Assembly: GCA_007258455.2 (NCBI GenBank) | Contig: VDFB02193867.1 | Location: 531,889,071 to 531,953,070, forward strand | Source of the DNA: Sequoia sempervirens | Lineage: Eukaryota > Streptophyta > Pinopsida > Cupressales > Cupressaceae | DNA length: 64,000 nucleotides | Reading direction: 5' to 3' | Part shown: in pieces, positions 1-11,618 of the stretch | Layout of the letters: each line of letters starts with the position of its first letter | Position numbering within the stretch: position 1 is the first letter of the stretch | Translations under genes and position numbers: made by a program | The notes under the pieces: generated by a model | Database searches by the model: none | Told to the model about the DNA's origin: nothing | The model's input: the letters and a program-made list of their open reading frames with translations, nothing else

Positions 1-299
1 TAAATATCATAAAGTACATATCTGCATCCATAACATATGCATAAATAGAAAATTGCATATCATATTAAACATTGCATATCATATAAAGAACTGCACATTA
101 TATAATCACCACCAAAAATGATATATATATATATATATATATATATCACTCAAAAAAGGTGTCATAGTACAATGTCATAATGTATCTCAAAATAAGAGCT
201 CGTAGGCTCGATGGACATAAAATATCAGTGTTAAAATATCTGAGTCAAAATAAGCCTATCCTATACTCCCATACTGCCTAGAGCTCGTGCTGCTGCTCT
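1..299. other. AT-rich sequence with an (AT)n run
   Basis: No coding signal is visible. A perfect AT dinucleotide run lies at about 120-147. The stretch just to the right reads, on the minus strand, as the serine-rich tail of the PMD pseudogene. Confidence 0.6.
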
Positions 300-2310
300 C
301 ACTTTAGCTAGATTTGCTGTGAGACCGAGATCGACCGCTGCTTAGTGCCACTGATGCATTGGGTGCCCTATGCTCAGGTGGGACTTCCGACTCATACAAA
401 TCTTGATAATACTGCTCTCACCTCCCTGCTCCGAGGAGTCCTTGCATTGTGTCAGAAGATGTGCCTATACATCCGGCCACAAAGTCAATGACCCTCTAAT
501 TTTCCTCCTAAGCTCAAATCACTCCACTATCCCTCTCTAATTGAAGGGTGTCTCTCTCTACATGTATACCATCTCTCTCTTCCTATAGAGACTGTACCTC
601 GACCTCTAGTGCTTGCACTATGGCCTGTAGTCATGAAAACTAATCTCTATCCCTTGAACTGCCCCTGATGGGCACATCCTCAAAACCCTCATCTACATCT
701 ATAATCCTCTCATGGAGGATTTTCTCCTCCTCACCCATCTCCTCATCCTCTGGCTACTCCTTGTGTCCTCCCACATCCATGCCTATGGTATCTATAGCTG
801 CTAACACCTCAAGCTCCTCTCTATTAGCCTCATTTTCCTCGACCTCTACATCGGGCATGTCCTCCTCCTATCATCCCTCCTCCTATCAAACCTCCTCCTA
901 TCAACCCTCCTCCTGTCGACCCTCCTCTCTCTCCTCTCTCTCCTCCTCCCTCCTCTCGAGATAGGAGGAAGTGGTCCCCTCCTCCTCCTCAACTGTTGTC
1001 AGACTCTCCTACCATCCCCTTCTCCTCTCCCATTTCCACCATCATCACCTGCTCCACTGTCACCTCCACTGTCACCTCCACCATCACCTTCATCATCACA
1101 CTAACCTCCACCACCCCCTTGGACTCCATCTCCTCTCACCCTACCTCCACCTCTCCTACCTCGAGGACCCCATCCTTGTTTGAAAACTGGTGTAGGCTGA
1201 TCCAAATTTTCCAAAGGAATGGGCCTATGTGTCCTCCACCATGCATCATAATCAGGAGTGGTCCCTGCATCCAATAGTCCCCCTCTCCACCCCCACCACT
1301 ATGCCGGTAAACCATCAATGGCCTATACTGTTGTCATAGCTAAGATCATAGGAACCCATGGAATAACCTCCCTAGATGACCGAGCATACAATATTAATCC
1401 CTGAGGCACATCCTACTGCTCCCCAAACTTTCATAGGACCTGACCTGGAAAATATGTCTCAATAATATGAATTGACTGGACAATGTGTCCAATCAGGTAT
1501 CTCTCTTGATGAAACTAAGGTAGATGCTCACCTTCATCTGGCCACTGATGACAAACCATATAAGGCCTCTAGATGAAATTCACCAAGGTGTCTATTCCAT
1601 TTCTCTAATAATTGATATCCCCCATATGAGTCAGTGTCACTTCCCCCACATACATATATACATATGGTGTCGTGGTCTCCATATGCCGATCAACTGGAAA
1701 ATGAAACACTGTAATGTGATACCAGGCCTAAACCATCAACAGAGTCACACTGCAACTCATCGACTATCCTCGCCTGTAGACAATGTCATGTAACTAAAAA
1801 TAAACCATCACCAATAACACATGGCCCCCATGCATACAATGTATCCCTGGCCAACATACCAACAAGCATCTTCCCCCATCTATCTTGAAATCTATGTCCT
1901 CGATGATCTGAGATCACTATCATGGCTATCGTAGTGCATAGAATATAGTCGAATAGCTCATACCGAGCAACCAATGTCTCCCATATGATCTCATATCTAT
2001 CAATACCCTACTGAGATATATCCTCATATACATAAAAACTAGCCAGTGCCTGATATCCTCCTCCAGGGTCATATCTAACTCTCTCTCCCTAGATCGGCAG
2101 ACACAAAATCCTATAGACATCCTGCAAAGTAATGGTCGCCTCCCCTGTAGGTAGATGAAAGGAACATATCTCTGAATTCCAATGCTCAACAAAAGTAGTT
2201 AGCATACCCCTATTTTCCCTAATGATGGGCATGGACACTGCATGATATAAGCCAAGACACCACAACCTATTCCTCTCACTACTATTTATCTGATCCCTCA
2301 ATCCATAGGT
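300..2310 (-). pseudogene. plant mobile domain (PMD, aminotransferase-like) protein, decayed
   Basis: Read on the minus strand, 2301-2089 gives a stretch ending FHLPTGEATITLQDVYRI, which closely resembles the start of the plant mobile domain (PF10536, found in MAIN/MAIL-type proteins and in plant transposons). Further along, 2192-1786 continues the domain in other frames (WGKMLVGMLARDTLYAWG), and about 1450-1380 resembles its end. Then follow a Gly/Glu-rich low-complexity part (1318-670), a charged coiled-coil-like part (EERDGIHVERDTLQLERD near 620-530) and a Ser/Arg-rich tail near 300-350. Several stops and at least two frameshifts break it, so it is a pseudogene. A homologous copy in the opposite orientation lies at 13500-14275. 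The family is seen directly from motifs; that it was carried by a transposon is inference from its repeat-rich setting and the second copy. Confidence 0.6.
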
Positions 2311-2383
2311 CTTTGACGGTCATGACTCTTTAGTATAAATCAGATCTAGAGGAACCTGTGACCAACATGACAATCACTGTATT

Positions 2384-2735
2384 AGCGTCACCTAAAGTCA
2401 AATGTGAATAGTGAATTGCGTTGCCTAAAGTCAAATGTGTCATTAACTTGTCAATTGCATCACACATTTGCAAATGTACACAAGAGATCGAATGCATCGA
2501 ACCCCCAAATAAAATGCGGCATATCACTACAATTGCGTCATTCAGGAGTAATTGTGGGTAAGTCCTAATCAATTGCACACAATCACAGTCAAATGCGTCA
2601 CACAAATGTAGGTGCGGTTAACCAACTCACGAATGCATCACATTTTAATTGTTGCATCATGAAGAAATCACACACCTAATCTAGCCTAGCATGTTCAAAT
2701 CAAATGTGTCGATTCACACTCAGATGCATTGAACA
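2384..2735. repeat. irregular array of TGCRTCR motifs
   Basis: About eleven copies of variants of AATTGCGTCA / AATGCATCA occur at roughly 20-60 bp spacing (for example near 2455, 2491, 2530, 2592, 2631, 2654 and 2723), often beside AAATGTG. It is not a clean tandem repeat and no coding frame runs through it. It lies just upstream of the minus-strand PMD pseudogene, so it may be decayed 5' sequence of that unit; no function is evident. Confidence 0.45.
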
Positions 2736-3354
2736 TGATAGCATTTGTGGCTATCACAGAGCGACACAATTGCCTGATAAAATTGAATCCTACCTAAAAA
2801 TGTGTGAAAATAAAAATTGATAAAGTGGGTTGAAAGATACTTACCTGATCTCCTACGCCCTCCGACTGTCTAAAGGTACAAACTCTATAGGTATAGTGAT
2901 CGCAATGGGGAACTCGCTCCATCTTCACTCAGAGCTCTAGTTTTCAAAGTCTAAAAGTGCAAAATGAACCTAGAAATGCCAATTTCCTATTTATACCATC
3001 CCCAAAAATAGGTTTTTGACCTAAGTCTTTATAATTGGACGCACCATTTTACATGTTTGAACACAAATTTGGCTGCCTTAAACTTGTCAAAATTCGAAAC
3101 TGACTTCAACATCACTTTTCTAGCTCTCAAATTGACTTTTTGTAACAATTTTTAATTTTTAATTTTTTTTTTTGAAAAATTTGTAAAATTCTTCCGAGGG
3201 GGCACAACCCTATCCTACTGTCACCGGGGCATGTTTTGACTGATTTTCTTTGACACAACGCGATAAACAACATTGTATCAAAGTGGGGCAAACTGTAGAC
3301 ACTAAAAAATTGTCCTAGGCCTGCGACCCTTAACTTCATAATTCTTTCATCTTC
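2736..3354. other. non-coding stretch with a possible LTR edge near 3294
   Basis: No gene is seen. At 3280-3293 the purine-rich AAAGTGGGGCAAAC directly precedes TGTAGACACT, which looks like a polypurine tract followed by the TG start of an LTR. No matching second LTR or end was found, so this is only suggestive. Confidence 0.25.
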
Positions 3355-3960
3355 ATTTCTCATAATTAAATAATGTTAATTATTTAATTATTTTCTAAAG
3401 TCTTATATCCTCTATTAATTAAATAACTTTAATTATTTAATTAATTCATTCTTACCATTATTCTTTCTTGATTAATTAATTAAATATTATTTATTTAATT
3501 ATGCTGCTAATTAAATCTATCTTTATTAAATAATCATTTTAAATTATTTAATTAATTCCTATCACACTTTAAACTATAATTAAATAATCACTTTATTTAT
3601 TTAATTATTCCTTTGCCTTTTCTCCCTTTAATTAAATAAATCTTTATTTATTTAATTTAATCCCAAAATCTTGAATGTTGAATTAAATCATTATTTAATT
3701 CATAAAAGGATTTATCCATAGCATATTCCTCTATAATTAGATAATCTCTTCGTTATCTAATTAGTCATTTATCACTTATATGTCTAGATCTAATTGATCA
3801 TTTAGTTATCTGGTGAGATGATATTTGATTGTCTCTAACGAACAATCTTTCTGTCTTGATCACTTCATCAATCTCATATTTTACATGCAATCTTTATCCT
3901 TTTGTGTCTCAACTAGTTTCCACGAGTGATTAAATTATTATTTAATTTAATCTCCACCAT
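3355..3960. repeat. AT-rich array of short TTAAATAA / TTATTTAA palindromes
   Basis: The stretch repeatedly alternates AATTAAATAA and TTATTTAATTA, separated by a few to some tens of bases, so many small hairpins could form. It is very AT-rich and carries no open frame. It may be internal to an LTR beginning near 3294, but this cannot be shown from the window. Confidence 0.5.
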
Positions 3961-4132
3961 TTATGCTTTATCACTTACACCAATTTAACCCTAATCCTAT
4001 TGCATGTCACATCTTTTAATCTTAATTTTTGATTTATCTTTTAATATGAGCCTGTCATTCAAAAAACAATTTTCTATAAATTGGCTTTACCTCTATCATT
4101 ATTACTCCTCCCAAAATCTTATGAGTTTTGGA

Positions 4133-4265
4133 AGAAAATTTAGAATCTTCAATGTTTCGCTATTAACACTATCATGAGGCTATACTTGCATGCTTAAGAG
4201 AAATATGAGGGCATTTATACTACAACAAAATGGAGAAGTGCAATGAAGGTGATCCATGGAATGCA
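4133..4265. repeat. dispersed repeat, inverted copy of 13245-13372
   Basis: About 130 bp match the reverse complement of 13245-13372 at roughly 80 percent by eye, including a shared block around CACTATCATGAGGCTAT. In both places it lies upstream of a PMD pseudogene (about 1.8 kb away here, about 0.15 kb at 13.2 kb), which ties the two PMD loci to one mobile unit. Confidence 0.65.
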
Positions 4266-4269
4266 TAAG

Positions 4270-5136
4270 GGGTTTGGTGAGATCTTTCTTTTGTTTATGC
4301 TTTATATTCCATTGTTCTTTATTGTTAACTAAGTTTTAGTTTGTTTATGCTTGTATTGCTAATCTATGAATTTTCCTTTTGCTACACATAGTTTTTTAGA
4401 TCTTGCTTTGTGGGATGAATATTTGATAGGTATTTCTAACTTGTTTCTGGAGTCTCATACTACATATTTGGAGGACACACTTTAGGGGGTTTCTCTCCTC
4501 TTTAATGACAATCTCAACACAATTGTTATTCCATCTTGATTGTCTTTGGAGATTAACATTCTCTAGTCTCCTCATTCCCTTGACTAGTCATGTTTCTTGG
4601 TTGATTTTGACCATGATTATGTTGTGACTTATTCAATCTTGGAGGTTCCTACTCAATTTTCAGAGGCATACATGTTGAGAGTTCATCCTTCCTCCTTTCA
4701 GTTTGACATGGAGTGGCTTCTTCATCAACCTATGGTTTTGTTTCTTCCAAAAGGGAGAAACATTGCTCGTAGGCATTAGATTATGTTTTTCCTTCAAACA
4801 TTAACCATATTTGCAGGAGATTATACATTATGGGGGGGATATCTTATCTCTCTTTTTCCCTCTTATGGGGGTCATTGATTGTGTATACATGATGGATGTA
4901 GTCCTTGGGGGCTGTCATTGAGTCCTCCATGCATCATGTTTTTTTGTTAGTTTTCTCTCTTTTGGAGAGGAGTTTTATCCCATCGGGTTTTCTCCTTTGT
5001 GCTCTTTGTGAGAGATTGATTCCATTTCAATTTGTGAATGGGTACCTAACATTGCTTCTTAGCTAGGACCCATCTTCATTTTCATTTTTGCATTGTTTGC
5101 ATAATAGTGTTCTCCCTAAGTTGCACTTAAGGGAGG
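4270..5136 (+). mobile_element. 3' internal end of an LTR retrotransposon
   Basis: This lies immediately left of a recognisable 3' LTR (5137-5525). A short open stretch (4597-4779, ending FLPKGRNIARRH) may be the decayed end of a polyprotein, but I recognise no RT, RNase H or integrase motif. G-rich runs near 4832 and 4907 and the purine tract AAGGGAGG at 5129-5136 fit the region between pol and the 3' LTR. The remainder of the element is not in the window. Confidence 0.45.
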
Positions 5137-5525
5137 TGTTGGTGTGAATAAATGTCTTTTACCTAGCTAATTCAGTCACTAGGTAATTAGGGGACATATT
5201 CACATGTTAAGTTTACTTAGGATATAAGATTACTTCTAGATGTCTTGCTTGTCATATCTAGAACTTATCTTTTCCTAGGTAGTTAGTTTTTTATTTGTCT
5301 CATGTTATATGATTAAGACACTTGTCATGATCTTGTCTAATCCTATCTCTCACCCTTGCCTTTATAAACAAGACATATCATGTACATTTGCATATTCAAA
5401 CATTATTCAATAATGTTCAATTACATTATTGAAGCAAGTATTCTTTCCATTTTCTCTCTTGCGGAAGAAATTTTGTTCTAGCAACTATTCCCGAGGGTGT
5501 TGAGGAGTTACCATTAACTCCTACA
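5137..5525 (+). repeat. 3' or solo LTR (389 bp)
   Basis: It begins TGTTGGTGTGAATAAATG directly after a polypurine tract and ends CATTAACTCCTACA, giving TG...CA ends. A TATA-like TTTATAAA lies near 5361, followed by sequence expected for an R/U5 region. No partner LTR is present in the window, so it is the right end of a truncated element or nearly a solo LTR. Confidence 0.55.
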
Positions 5526-5529
5526 AAGG

Positions 5530-6260
5530 TTAAGTTTATATTATGATTACTATTATGATTATTATTATGGTTAAGGTTAGGGTTAAAGTTAGGGTTATGA
5601 GAAATAAAATAAGGGTTAGGGTTAAGATAAATAAAATTATAGTTAGGGTTAGGTTTGGGATTAGTATTATGGTTAGTGTTAGATTAGGGTTAGGGTTAAT
5701 GTTAGGGTAAAGAAAAATAAAATTAGCGTTAGGTTATGGTTATAGTGATAGGATAAGGGTGAGGGTTAGGGTTAGGTTTAGAGTTAGGGTTACACTTATG
5801 GTTTAAGTCAGGGTTAGGGTTAGGTTTACTATTATGGTTTAGAGTTTAGTTTTTGGGTTAGGGTTATGAGAAATAGGTTTAGGATTAGACTTAGATTAGG
5901 GTTTATGGTTTAGGGTTTGAGATTAGGCTTAAAATTATAGTTCGTGTTATGGTTATGGTTGGGATTAGAGATGGGATTAGGGTTACAATTAGAGTTACAT
6001 TTAGGTTTAGGGTTGTGACAAAAGGGGTTTGGGTTACGACTAAGGTTAGGGTTTTAAGAAATAGTGTTAGGGTTAAAGTTATGGTTAGGGTTACATTCAT
6101 GAGAAAATGATGTTGTACTATTCAAGTAAGGGTTAGGAATAGGTTTATTGTTAGGAATAGGGCTAAGGTTAGGGTCTGAGTTAATCTTATGATTAGAGTT
6201 AGGGTTAGGGTTAGGTTAGGGTTATGATGTTAGGTTTGAGGAAAAGGTCTAAATTTAAGA
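5530..6260 (+). repeat. degenerate TTAGGG-type telomere-like array
   Basis: GGTTAGGGTTAGGGTT and close variants recur for about 700 bp, interspersed with GAGAAATAAAAT spacers. The unit is mostly the hexamer TTAGGG rather than the usual plant heptamer TTTAGGG. It is too degenerate to be a working telomere and sits between transposons, so it is interstitial. Stretches that look open in this region are artefacts of the repeat. Confidence 0.7.
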
Positions 6261-6435
6261 TTAAGTCATAGTTGGCTATAATGAACATGAGAAAAAAACT
6301 ATCTATAATTATTTATGATGGAAAAATAATCAACTACAACTTAAACTTAAATTTAGAGATTATCCTAGACCCTAACCCTAACCCTAACCCTAATCCCAAA
6401 TCTAACCTTGAAGCAAAAAAATAACCTAACCCTAT
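6261..6435 (-). repeat. CCCTAA-type array, opposite orientation, cut by the copia element
   Basis: After about 100 bp of unrelated AT-rich sequence, CCCTAACCCTAACCCTAA runs from about 6366 to 6435, i.e. in inverted orientation to the array on its left. The array resumes at 12297, on the far side of the copia element, so the element landed inside it. Confidence 0.7.
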
Positions 6436-7113
6436 TGTTGTTCATAGCAGTGTCAATTTTATTCTTCCAATGATCTCCTTACATGATGATAAATTAAATT
6501 ATAGCCAAGGGCTATTTAATTTATAGAGATTTCAATTTGTTGAAGAGGCACGATTTTATTAATTGGAGAGGCACAATTTTAATGAAGAGATATATTTTAT
6601 AAGGCCAACCTCATGCTCCTTGGATGCGATTTACAAAGGGACATACTCCATCTCTTAGGCACGATTTTATATGAATAGATATAATTCATTTGGTGGCTGA
6701 ATTTTGGTGGAGGCCAACTTGTTAAGAAGGGTCACATCCTCTCCACTACACATTGTATATATACTCGATGTTCTCTCATTGTTGATCATCGATTATTCAT
6801 TAGTTATTGATCATTATTTTGAGGTGCGAATAAGAGGAAGAAGCAGAGCAGTTCGATTCATTATAGAAGGTTGAGATTATAATCTTAGAGCATTATCATA
6901 TTACGGTGTGAGCATTAGATTGTGGTTCTTTATCTTGGCCTTGATATCGACCTCTATTGTAAAGGAGAGTCACTTTGTGTTTCAATATATAAGTGATATA
7001 TTGTTGCTGGGTATTTCTCCCTCAAGTGGAAGGTTTTCCCATGGTATCTGCTATGTTTTGTGTCCAATTTTGAATTAATTTTTTGTGCATTATATTTGAT
7101 CATAAAACTAACA
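6436..7113 (+). repeat. copia 5' LTR
   Basis: Starts TGTTGTTCATAGCAG and ends ATAAAACTAACA, directly followed by the primer-binding site. Same length as the 3' LTR at 11619-12296 and alignable throughout. Confidence 0.88.
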
Positions 7114-7126
7114 TGGTATCAGAGCG
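7114..7126 (+). promoter_or_regulatory. copia primer-binding site (tRNA-iMet type)
   Basis: TGGTATCAGAGCG starts immediately after the LTR end. It is complementary to the 3' end of initiator methionine tRNA, the usual primer for plant copia elements. Confidence 0.85.
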
Positions 7127-7216
7127 AGTTTGAAGAAGATCTTGATCAGATTTAGTATTACATCGATACTCTTTATTCTATTTCTCATCGTTGATTACTT
7201 ATATCTCTTCATCAAG

Positions 7217-8049
7217 ATGGTTAACGGTCTCAATATTGAGGATAAAATTGAGGGAGCATCAAATTTCACATCTTGTAGATTCAAAATTATGCTCACCTTG
7301 GAAGAAAATGAATTGGCTGAGTTTGTGGAGAGAAAATTCCTCGAGCCTATGGATGAGGAAGAGAAGTTTCAATGGAAGAAGAAATATATTAAGGTGAAGA
7401 AGATGTTAGTTGATTCCATGAAGGATCATATTGTTCCTATTGTCTTCAAGTTGAATATGACAAGAGATATGTTTAAAACTTTGGAGGAGATGTACGAAAT
7501 CAACAACACAAGCCAGGCGCTTGCACTGAAGCAACAACTCCATCATGTGATGATGGCGAAAGGAGAATCTGTTATTGCTTACTTCATGAAGATTTCTAAA
7601 TTGAAGATCAACTCTCAACCATTGGTCATGTTGTTGATAACAAGGACTTGACCATGCTTTCCCTTAATGGTCTTCCTTCATCTTGGGAGTCTTACATTCA
7701 AGGAATCAACGCAAGATTGAAACTTCCCAAGTTTGATCGTTTGAGGGTGGACTGCATTCAAGAGGAGTCTAGGTTGGCTACTAGAGGCATTGGTTAAAGC
7801 TCTGCTAATGAAGAAATTCATGTTCTTGCTACTCAATCCTTGAAGAAGAAAGGGAAAGATGGAAATAAAGGATACTTCAAGAGGAATAGAGATAAAGGAG
7901 CTGATGGTGCTCCCGCATTCAAGAAGAAGAGGGACCTCTCCAAAGTCCAATGTTTTAGATGTGACAAGTATGGTCACTATGCAAAGGATTTTCCAACCAA
8001 GCCTAAGCAACAAGCTACCATTGTAGATGTTGATGAAGTCTCTCAGTAG
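7217..8049 (+). pseudogene. copia gag, broken
   Basis: The likely start is the ATG at 7217 (MVNGLNIEDKIEGASNFTS), about 100 bp after the primer-binding site; an in-frame ATG at 7130 sits almost on the PBS and is unlikely. The part up to 7651 resembles the UBN2/copia gag family (an alpha-helical capsid with RDMFKTLEEMYEINN followed by ALALKQQLHHVMM). The frame is lost between about 7600 and 7840 and resumes in another frame with a basic stretch and a zinc knuckle CFRCDKYGHYAKDF, in which the last cysteine of CX2CX4HX4C is replaced by phenylalanine. It is not functional. Confidence 0.85.
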
Positions 8050-8084
8050 AAGGATTGATGTGAATACTTATTCTATTCAGCATT

Positions 8085-9296
8085 GTCAAGCAATGTACCT
8101 ACTGACACCAACACTTGGTTGATTGATAGTGGTGCCTCTCACCACATCACTGGATTTAGGTAGCATTTAACTAATTTGGTGGAGAGAGATTCAAGTGAAC
8201 AAGTCATTATTGGGGATGATGCTAATTACTCTGTGAAAGGAATTGGGACCTCCACTCTCCACTTGGATTTTGAAATTTCCCTACAGTTGAGTGATGTTCT
8301 ATTTGTTCCAGGCATCAAGTGAAACCTCGTTTCCATTTCAGCCTTGGAAGACAAGGGGTACCAAGTAGTATTATCAAAAGAAAAAGTTCTTGTGTGGATG
8401 AAGAACTAAAACTTCAAGACTGCTCGGGTGATTGGAGTTAGACATGAGAGCCTCTATAGGCTATGCACTCATCCACTTCAGGCTCTAGTGCATGATTCTT
8501 CAAGTATGTGTGAACATTGGCATTGAAGATTGGCTCACCTTCACTTTCGAGCTCTACCTATCATGGGGAAGATGGTCACATGCCTTCCAAAGTTTAACTA
8601 GGAGCATGAAGGTACTTGCAGAGGCTACACTTTGGGTAAGAATACAAAAGGTCCATTTCATAGTAGAGAAAGTAGATCCAAATGTATTCTAGATCTTATT
8701 CATTCTAATTTATGTGGTCCAATGTCTGTTGCTTCTTCGAGTGGTTTCTTGTATTAGATTATTTTTATTGATGACTACTCTAGAAAGAGTTGGATTTATT
8801 TCTTGAAATCTAAAGAATCAGAGGAGGTATTACAAAGGTTCAAGGAATCCAAAGCTCAGCTGGAGAATTTTTTGGGAAGAGGATCAAAGTTTTGAGATCC
8901 GATAATGGAGGAGAGTACACTTCCAACAACTTTTGTAGTTTTTGCATTGAAGCTAGGATTAAGAAGGAGTTCAATGTCCCTTATAATCCTCAACAGAACG
9001 GTGTTGCTGAAAGGAAGAACATATCTATTGTGGAAGCAACCAAAGCCATGATTCATGACCAAGATCTACAAACCTTCCTTTGGGTGGAAGCATCTAGGAC
9101 AACAGTCTATCTTCAGAATAGAAGTCCTCACCGCATTTTGGAGAATATGACTCCTGAAGAAGCATTCACAAGATTGAAGCCAGAAGTGAGTCACTTGAGG
9201 ATCTTTGGATGTCCAGTGTATGTTCATGTACCGAAGGACAAGAGAAAAAAGTTGGAGCCTTCTGGAAAGAAGGGGATATTTGTAGGTTACAAGTAA
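8085..9296 (+). pseudogene. copia protease and integrase, broken
   Basis: The aspartic protease active site is visible near 8120 (TWLIDSGASHHITG), followed by typical VLFVPGIK-like sequence near 8300. The integrase zinc-binding part (HRLAHLHF-like) is near 8520. The catalytic core follows: IDDYSRKSWIYFLK near 8768 and RSDNGGEYTSNNF near 8897, then PYNPQQNGVAERKN and the GKKGIFVGYK block ending at 9296. Stops and frame changes occur between 8050 and 8890; 8892-9296 is open. In copia the integrase comes before RT, which fixes the superfamily. Confidence 0.88.
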
Positions 9297-9299
9297 ACA

Positions 9300-10577
9300 T
9301 CAAAATCCTAAAGAATCTACATCCTAGGTTAGAAGTTGATTGAGATCATTAGAGATGTCACATTTGAAGAAGATGTTGCATTCAGAAGATCCAAGGGCTC
9401 TCATATGGAGATTGATAATGAAGAGTCTCCTTAGGATATGGAAGTTGACCATGCTCCTGAGATTCTGAGGGAGGCTCCAGAACCAAAAGAAGATGATGAT
9501 CCAGTTGATCCCTTGGAGCCTATTGATGGGCCTACCAATATTGCGATCAAAAGAAAAAGACCTCTTTGGGCAAGGAAAACAATGCATGAGGTAGAAAGGT
9601 TTTCAACACCTAGAGGAACCTTTAGAGAAAGTAAGAGACCTCATAAGTTTTCCAGTTATGTTGCTTTGACGAGTCAGATTGTTGAGTCCAAACCTTCCAC
9701 TATTGAGGAAGCTTCTAGTCAATAGGTTTGGAGGGATGCTATGTAAGAAGAGTATCAATCCATTCTCAAGAATGATGTTTGGGACATCGTTCCTAGACCT
9801 GAAGGAAAATCTATGGTATCTTCTAAATGGCTCTTCAAGATCAAGCATGCGACTGATGGGAGCATTGAGAAGTGCAAGGATAGATTCGTGGCTAGAGGAT
9901 TCTCACAAAAAGAGGGAGTTGAATATGAAGAAATGTTTTCTCTAGTTTCTCGTTATACTTCTGTCAGGACAATCATTGCTATTGCTGCATCTAGAGGATG
10001 GGAGATTCACCAAATGGATGTGAAGACAAATTTTCTGAATGGTGTAATCTAGGAAGAGGTATATATTGAGCAACCTGATGGATTTTAGGTACATGGGAAA
10101 GAGTCTCATGTTTTTAGGCTGAAGAAGGCCTTGTATGGTCTTAAGCAAGCTCCTCATGCTTGGTACGAAAGGATTGATCGTTACCTATCAAGCTTGGGAT
10201 TCTCTAAGAACGATGCTAATTCTAACCTTTATTTCAAGGTAATTGATGGTGAAGCATTGATTTTGGTTTTGTATGTTGATGATCTAATTATTACTGGATA
10301 AGAACACCCCATTATTAAATGCAAGGAGTTAGCTTCTAAATTTGAAATGAAGGATCTTGGTCTCATGCATTACTTCCTTGTCTTAGAAGTTTGGTAGAAG
10401 CTAGATGAGATGATTCTATGTCAAGGGAAGTATACTATTGATATTCTGAAGAGATTTGTTATGATGGATTGCAAATCCATGTCTATGCCTATGGAGACCA
10501 ACTTGCACAAGTTGAAAGAGGTTGCAACTAGTTCAGATCTGGTGGATCCCACATTGTACAGGTAGTTTATTGGATCG
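9300..10577 (+). pseudogene. copia reverse transcriptase, broken
   Basis: After a decayed linker (9300-9725), the RT is readable in one frame: KWLFKIKHATDGSIEKCKDR at 9825, VARGFSQKEGVEYEEMFS at 9887, HQMDVKTNFLNG near 10008, LKKALYGLKQAPHAWYERI near 10120 and the catalytic LYVDDLIITG near 10270. At least six in-frame stops interrupt it (for example near 9743, 10050, 10087, 10300, 10396 and 10563), mostly TAG. The sequence clearly belongs to a plant Ty1/copia polymerase; I do not assign a clade. Confidence 0.9.
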
Positions 10578-11239
10578 TTGGTGTATCTAGTCAATACCAG
10601 ATCAGATATCTGCTATGCAGTGAGTGCAGTCAGTCAGTTCATGTGTGAACCAAGGAAGATACATCTAGTTGCAACGAAACATATCCTGAGATACTTGCTT
10701 GGCACAGTTGGATATGGGCTGAGATATTCTTTAGGTGTGGATTTGAAGTTGCATGGTTATACTAATTTTGATTGGGCAGGGTGTGTCACTAATTGGAAGA
10801 GAACCTCTGGATGTTGGTTCAGTTTGGGTTCTGCGATGATATCTTGTTGCAACAGGAAGCAATCATCTGTAGCATTGAGTAAACAAAGGCTAAGTATATT
10901 GCAGCTTGTGTGGCAGCTCGAGAAGTAGTGTGGCTTTGGAAGCTCCTTGCAGGATTGTTTGGGAAATAAATGGAGCCTACTATCATTCATTGTGATAAAA
11001 AAAGTTGTGTGAAGCTTTCTCCCAATCTTGTGTTTCATGACATAACGAAACATGTTGAGATCAAATACCATTATATCAAAGATATGGTATTAAGGAAAGC
11101 AATTCATTTGAGGTATATCAGAACTGATGAGCAGACGACAAACATTCTCACTAAGCCTCTCTCTAGGATAAAGTTTGTGTACTTTCGAGACAAGCTTTGT
11201 ATGGTGGAGAATCAAGCCCTAGCTGAGAAGGAGTCTTAG
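10578..11239 (+). pseudogene. copia RNase H, frameshifted
   Basis: 10578-10928 gives the connection and RNase H start (LVYLVNTRSDICYAVSAVSQ, then YTNFDWAGC). The expected D-S-D-W-A-G-D pattern is altered, and a frameshift lies near 10880 in the VALSK...EA(E)YIA segment. The end continues in another frame at 10970-11239 (HCDKKSCVKLSPNLVFHDIT, then the conserved HIEIKYH-like and TNILTKPLS motifs). Everything from 10644 rightward is repeated after the N gap. Confidence 0.88.
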
Positions 11240-11618
11240 TATCACTGATCCTCTTTAATGCATTTCTCTTTGAGAAGAGATTTGACGTGAAATACCTTGT
11301 TTCCACCCTCTGGGAGAGCCATGGTGGATGTCATGTGTGTGACTCCATGACAACATCACGTGTGAGAGTCCATGATGATTTTCTTGTACTTGTGTTTCAC
11401 CTTCTGGGAGATCCATGGTGAATGTCACGATGAGGTGACAACATCACGTTGAGTGATGAGCACTTGTACATACCATACATCAGTGTAGCCATGATGGTTG
11501 ATATCATGATGAGGTGATATCTTTCCTTTCCATATATGGGTGTTTCCATTATGGTTGACATCACGATGAGGTGATATGTCTTATGCAGTTGGAAGTATCC
11601 TCCCTAGCCGAGAGGGAG
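11240..11618 (+). other. copia 3' non-coding region with polypurine tract
   Basis: Non-coding. It contains several imperfect repeats of GATGAGGTGA / CATGGTGGATGTCA at about 11300-11580. The purine tract GAGAGGGAG at 11610-11618 directly abuts the 3' LTR. Confidence 0.7.

Noticed and set aside
668..1277. Ser-, Pro- and His-rich open frames on the plus strand
   Set aside because: They are antisense to the Gly/Glu-rich low-complexity tail of the minus-strand PMD pseudogene and show repeat-driven composition only.
5530..6260. A functional telomere or chromosome end
   Set aside because: The repeats are degenerate, change orientation, and lie between transposons with long sequence on both sides.
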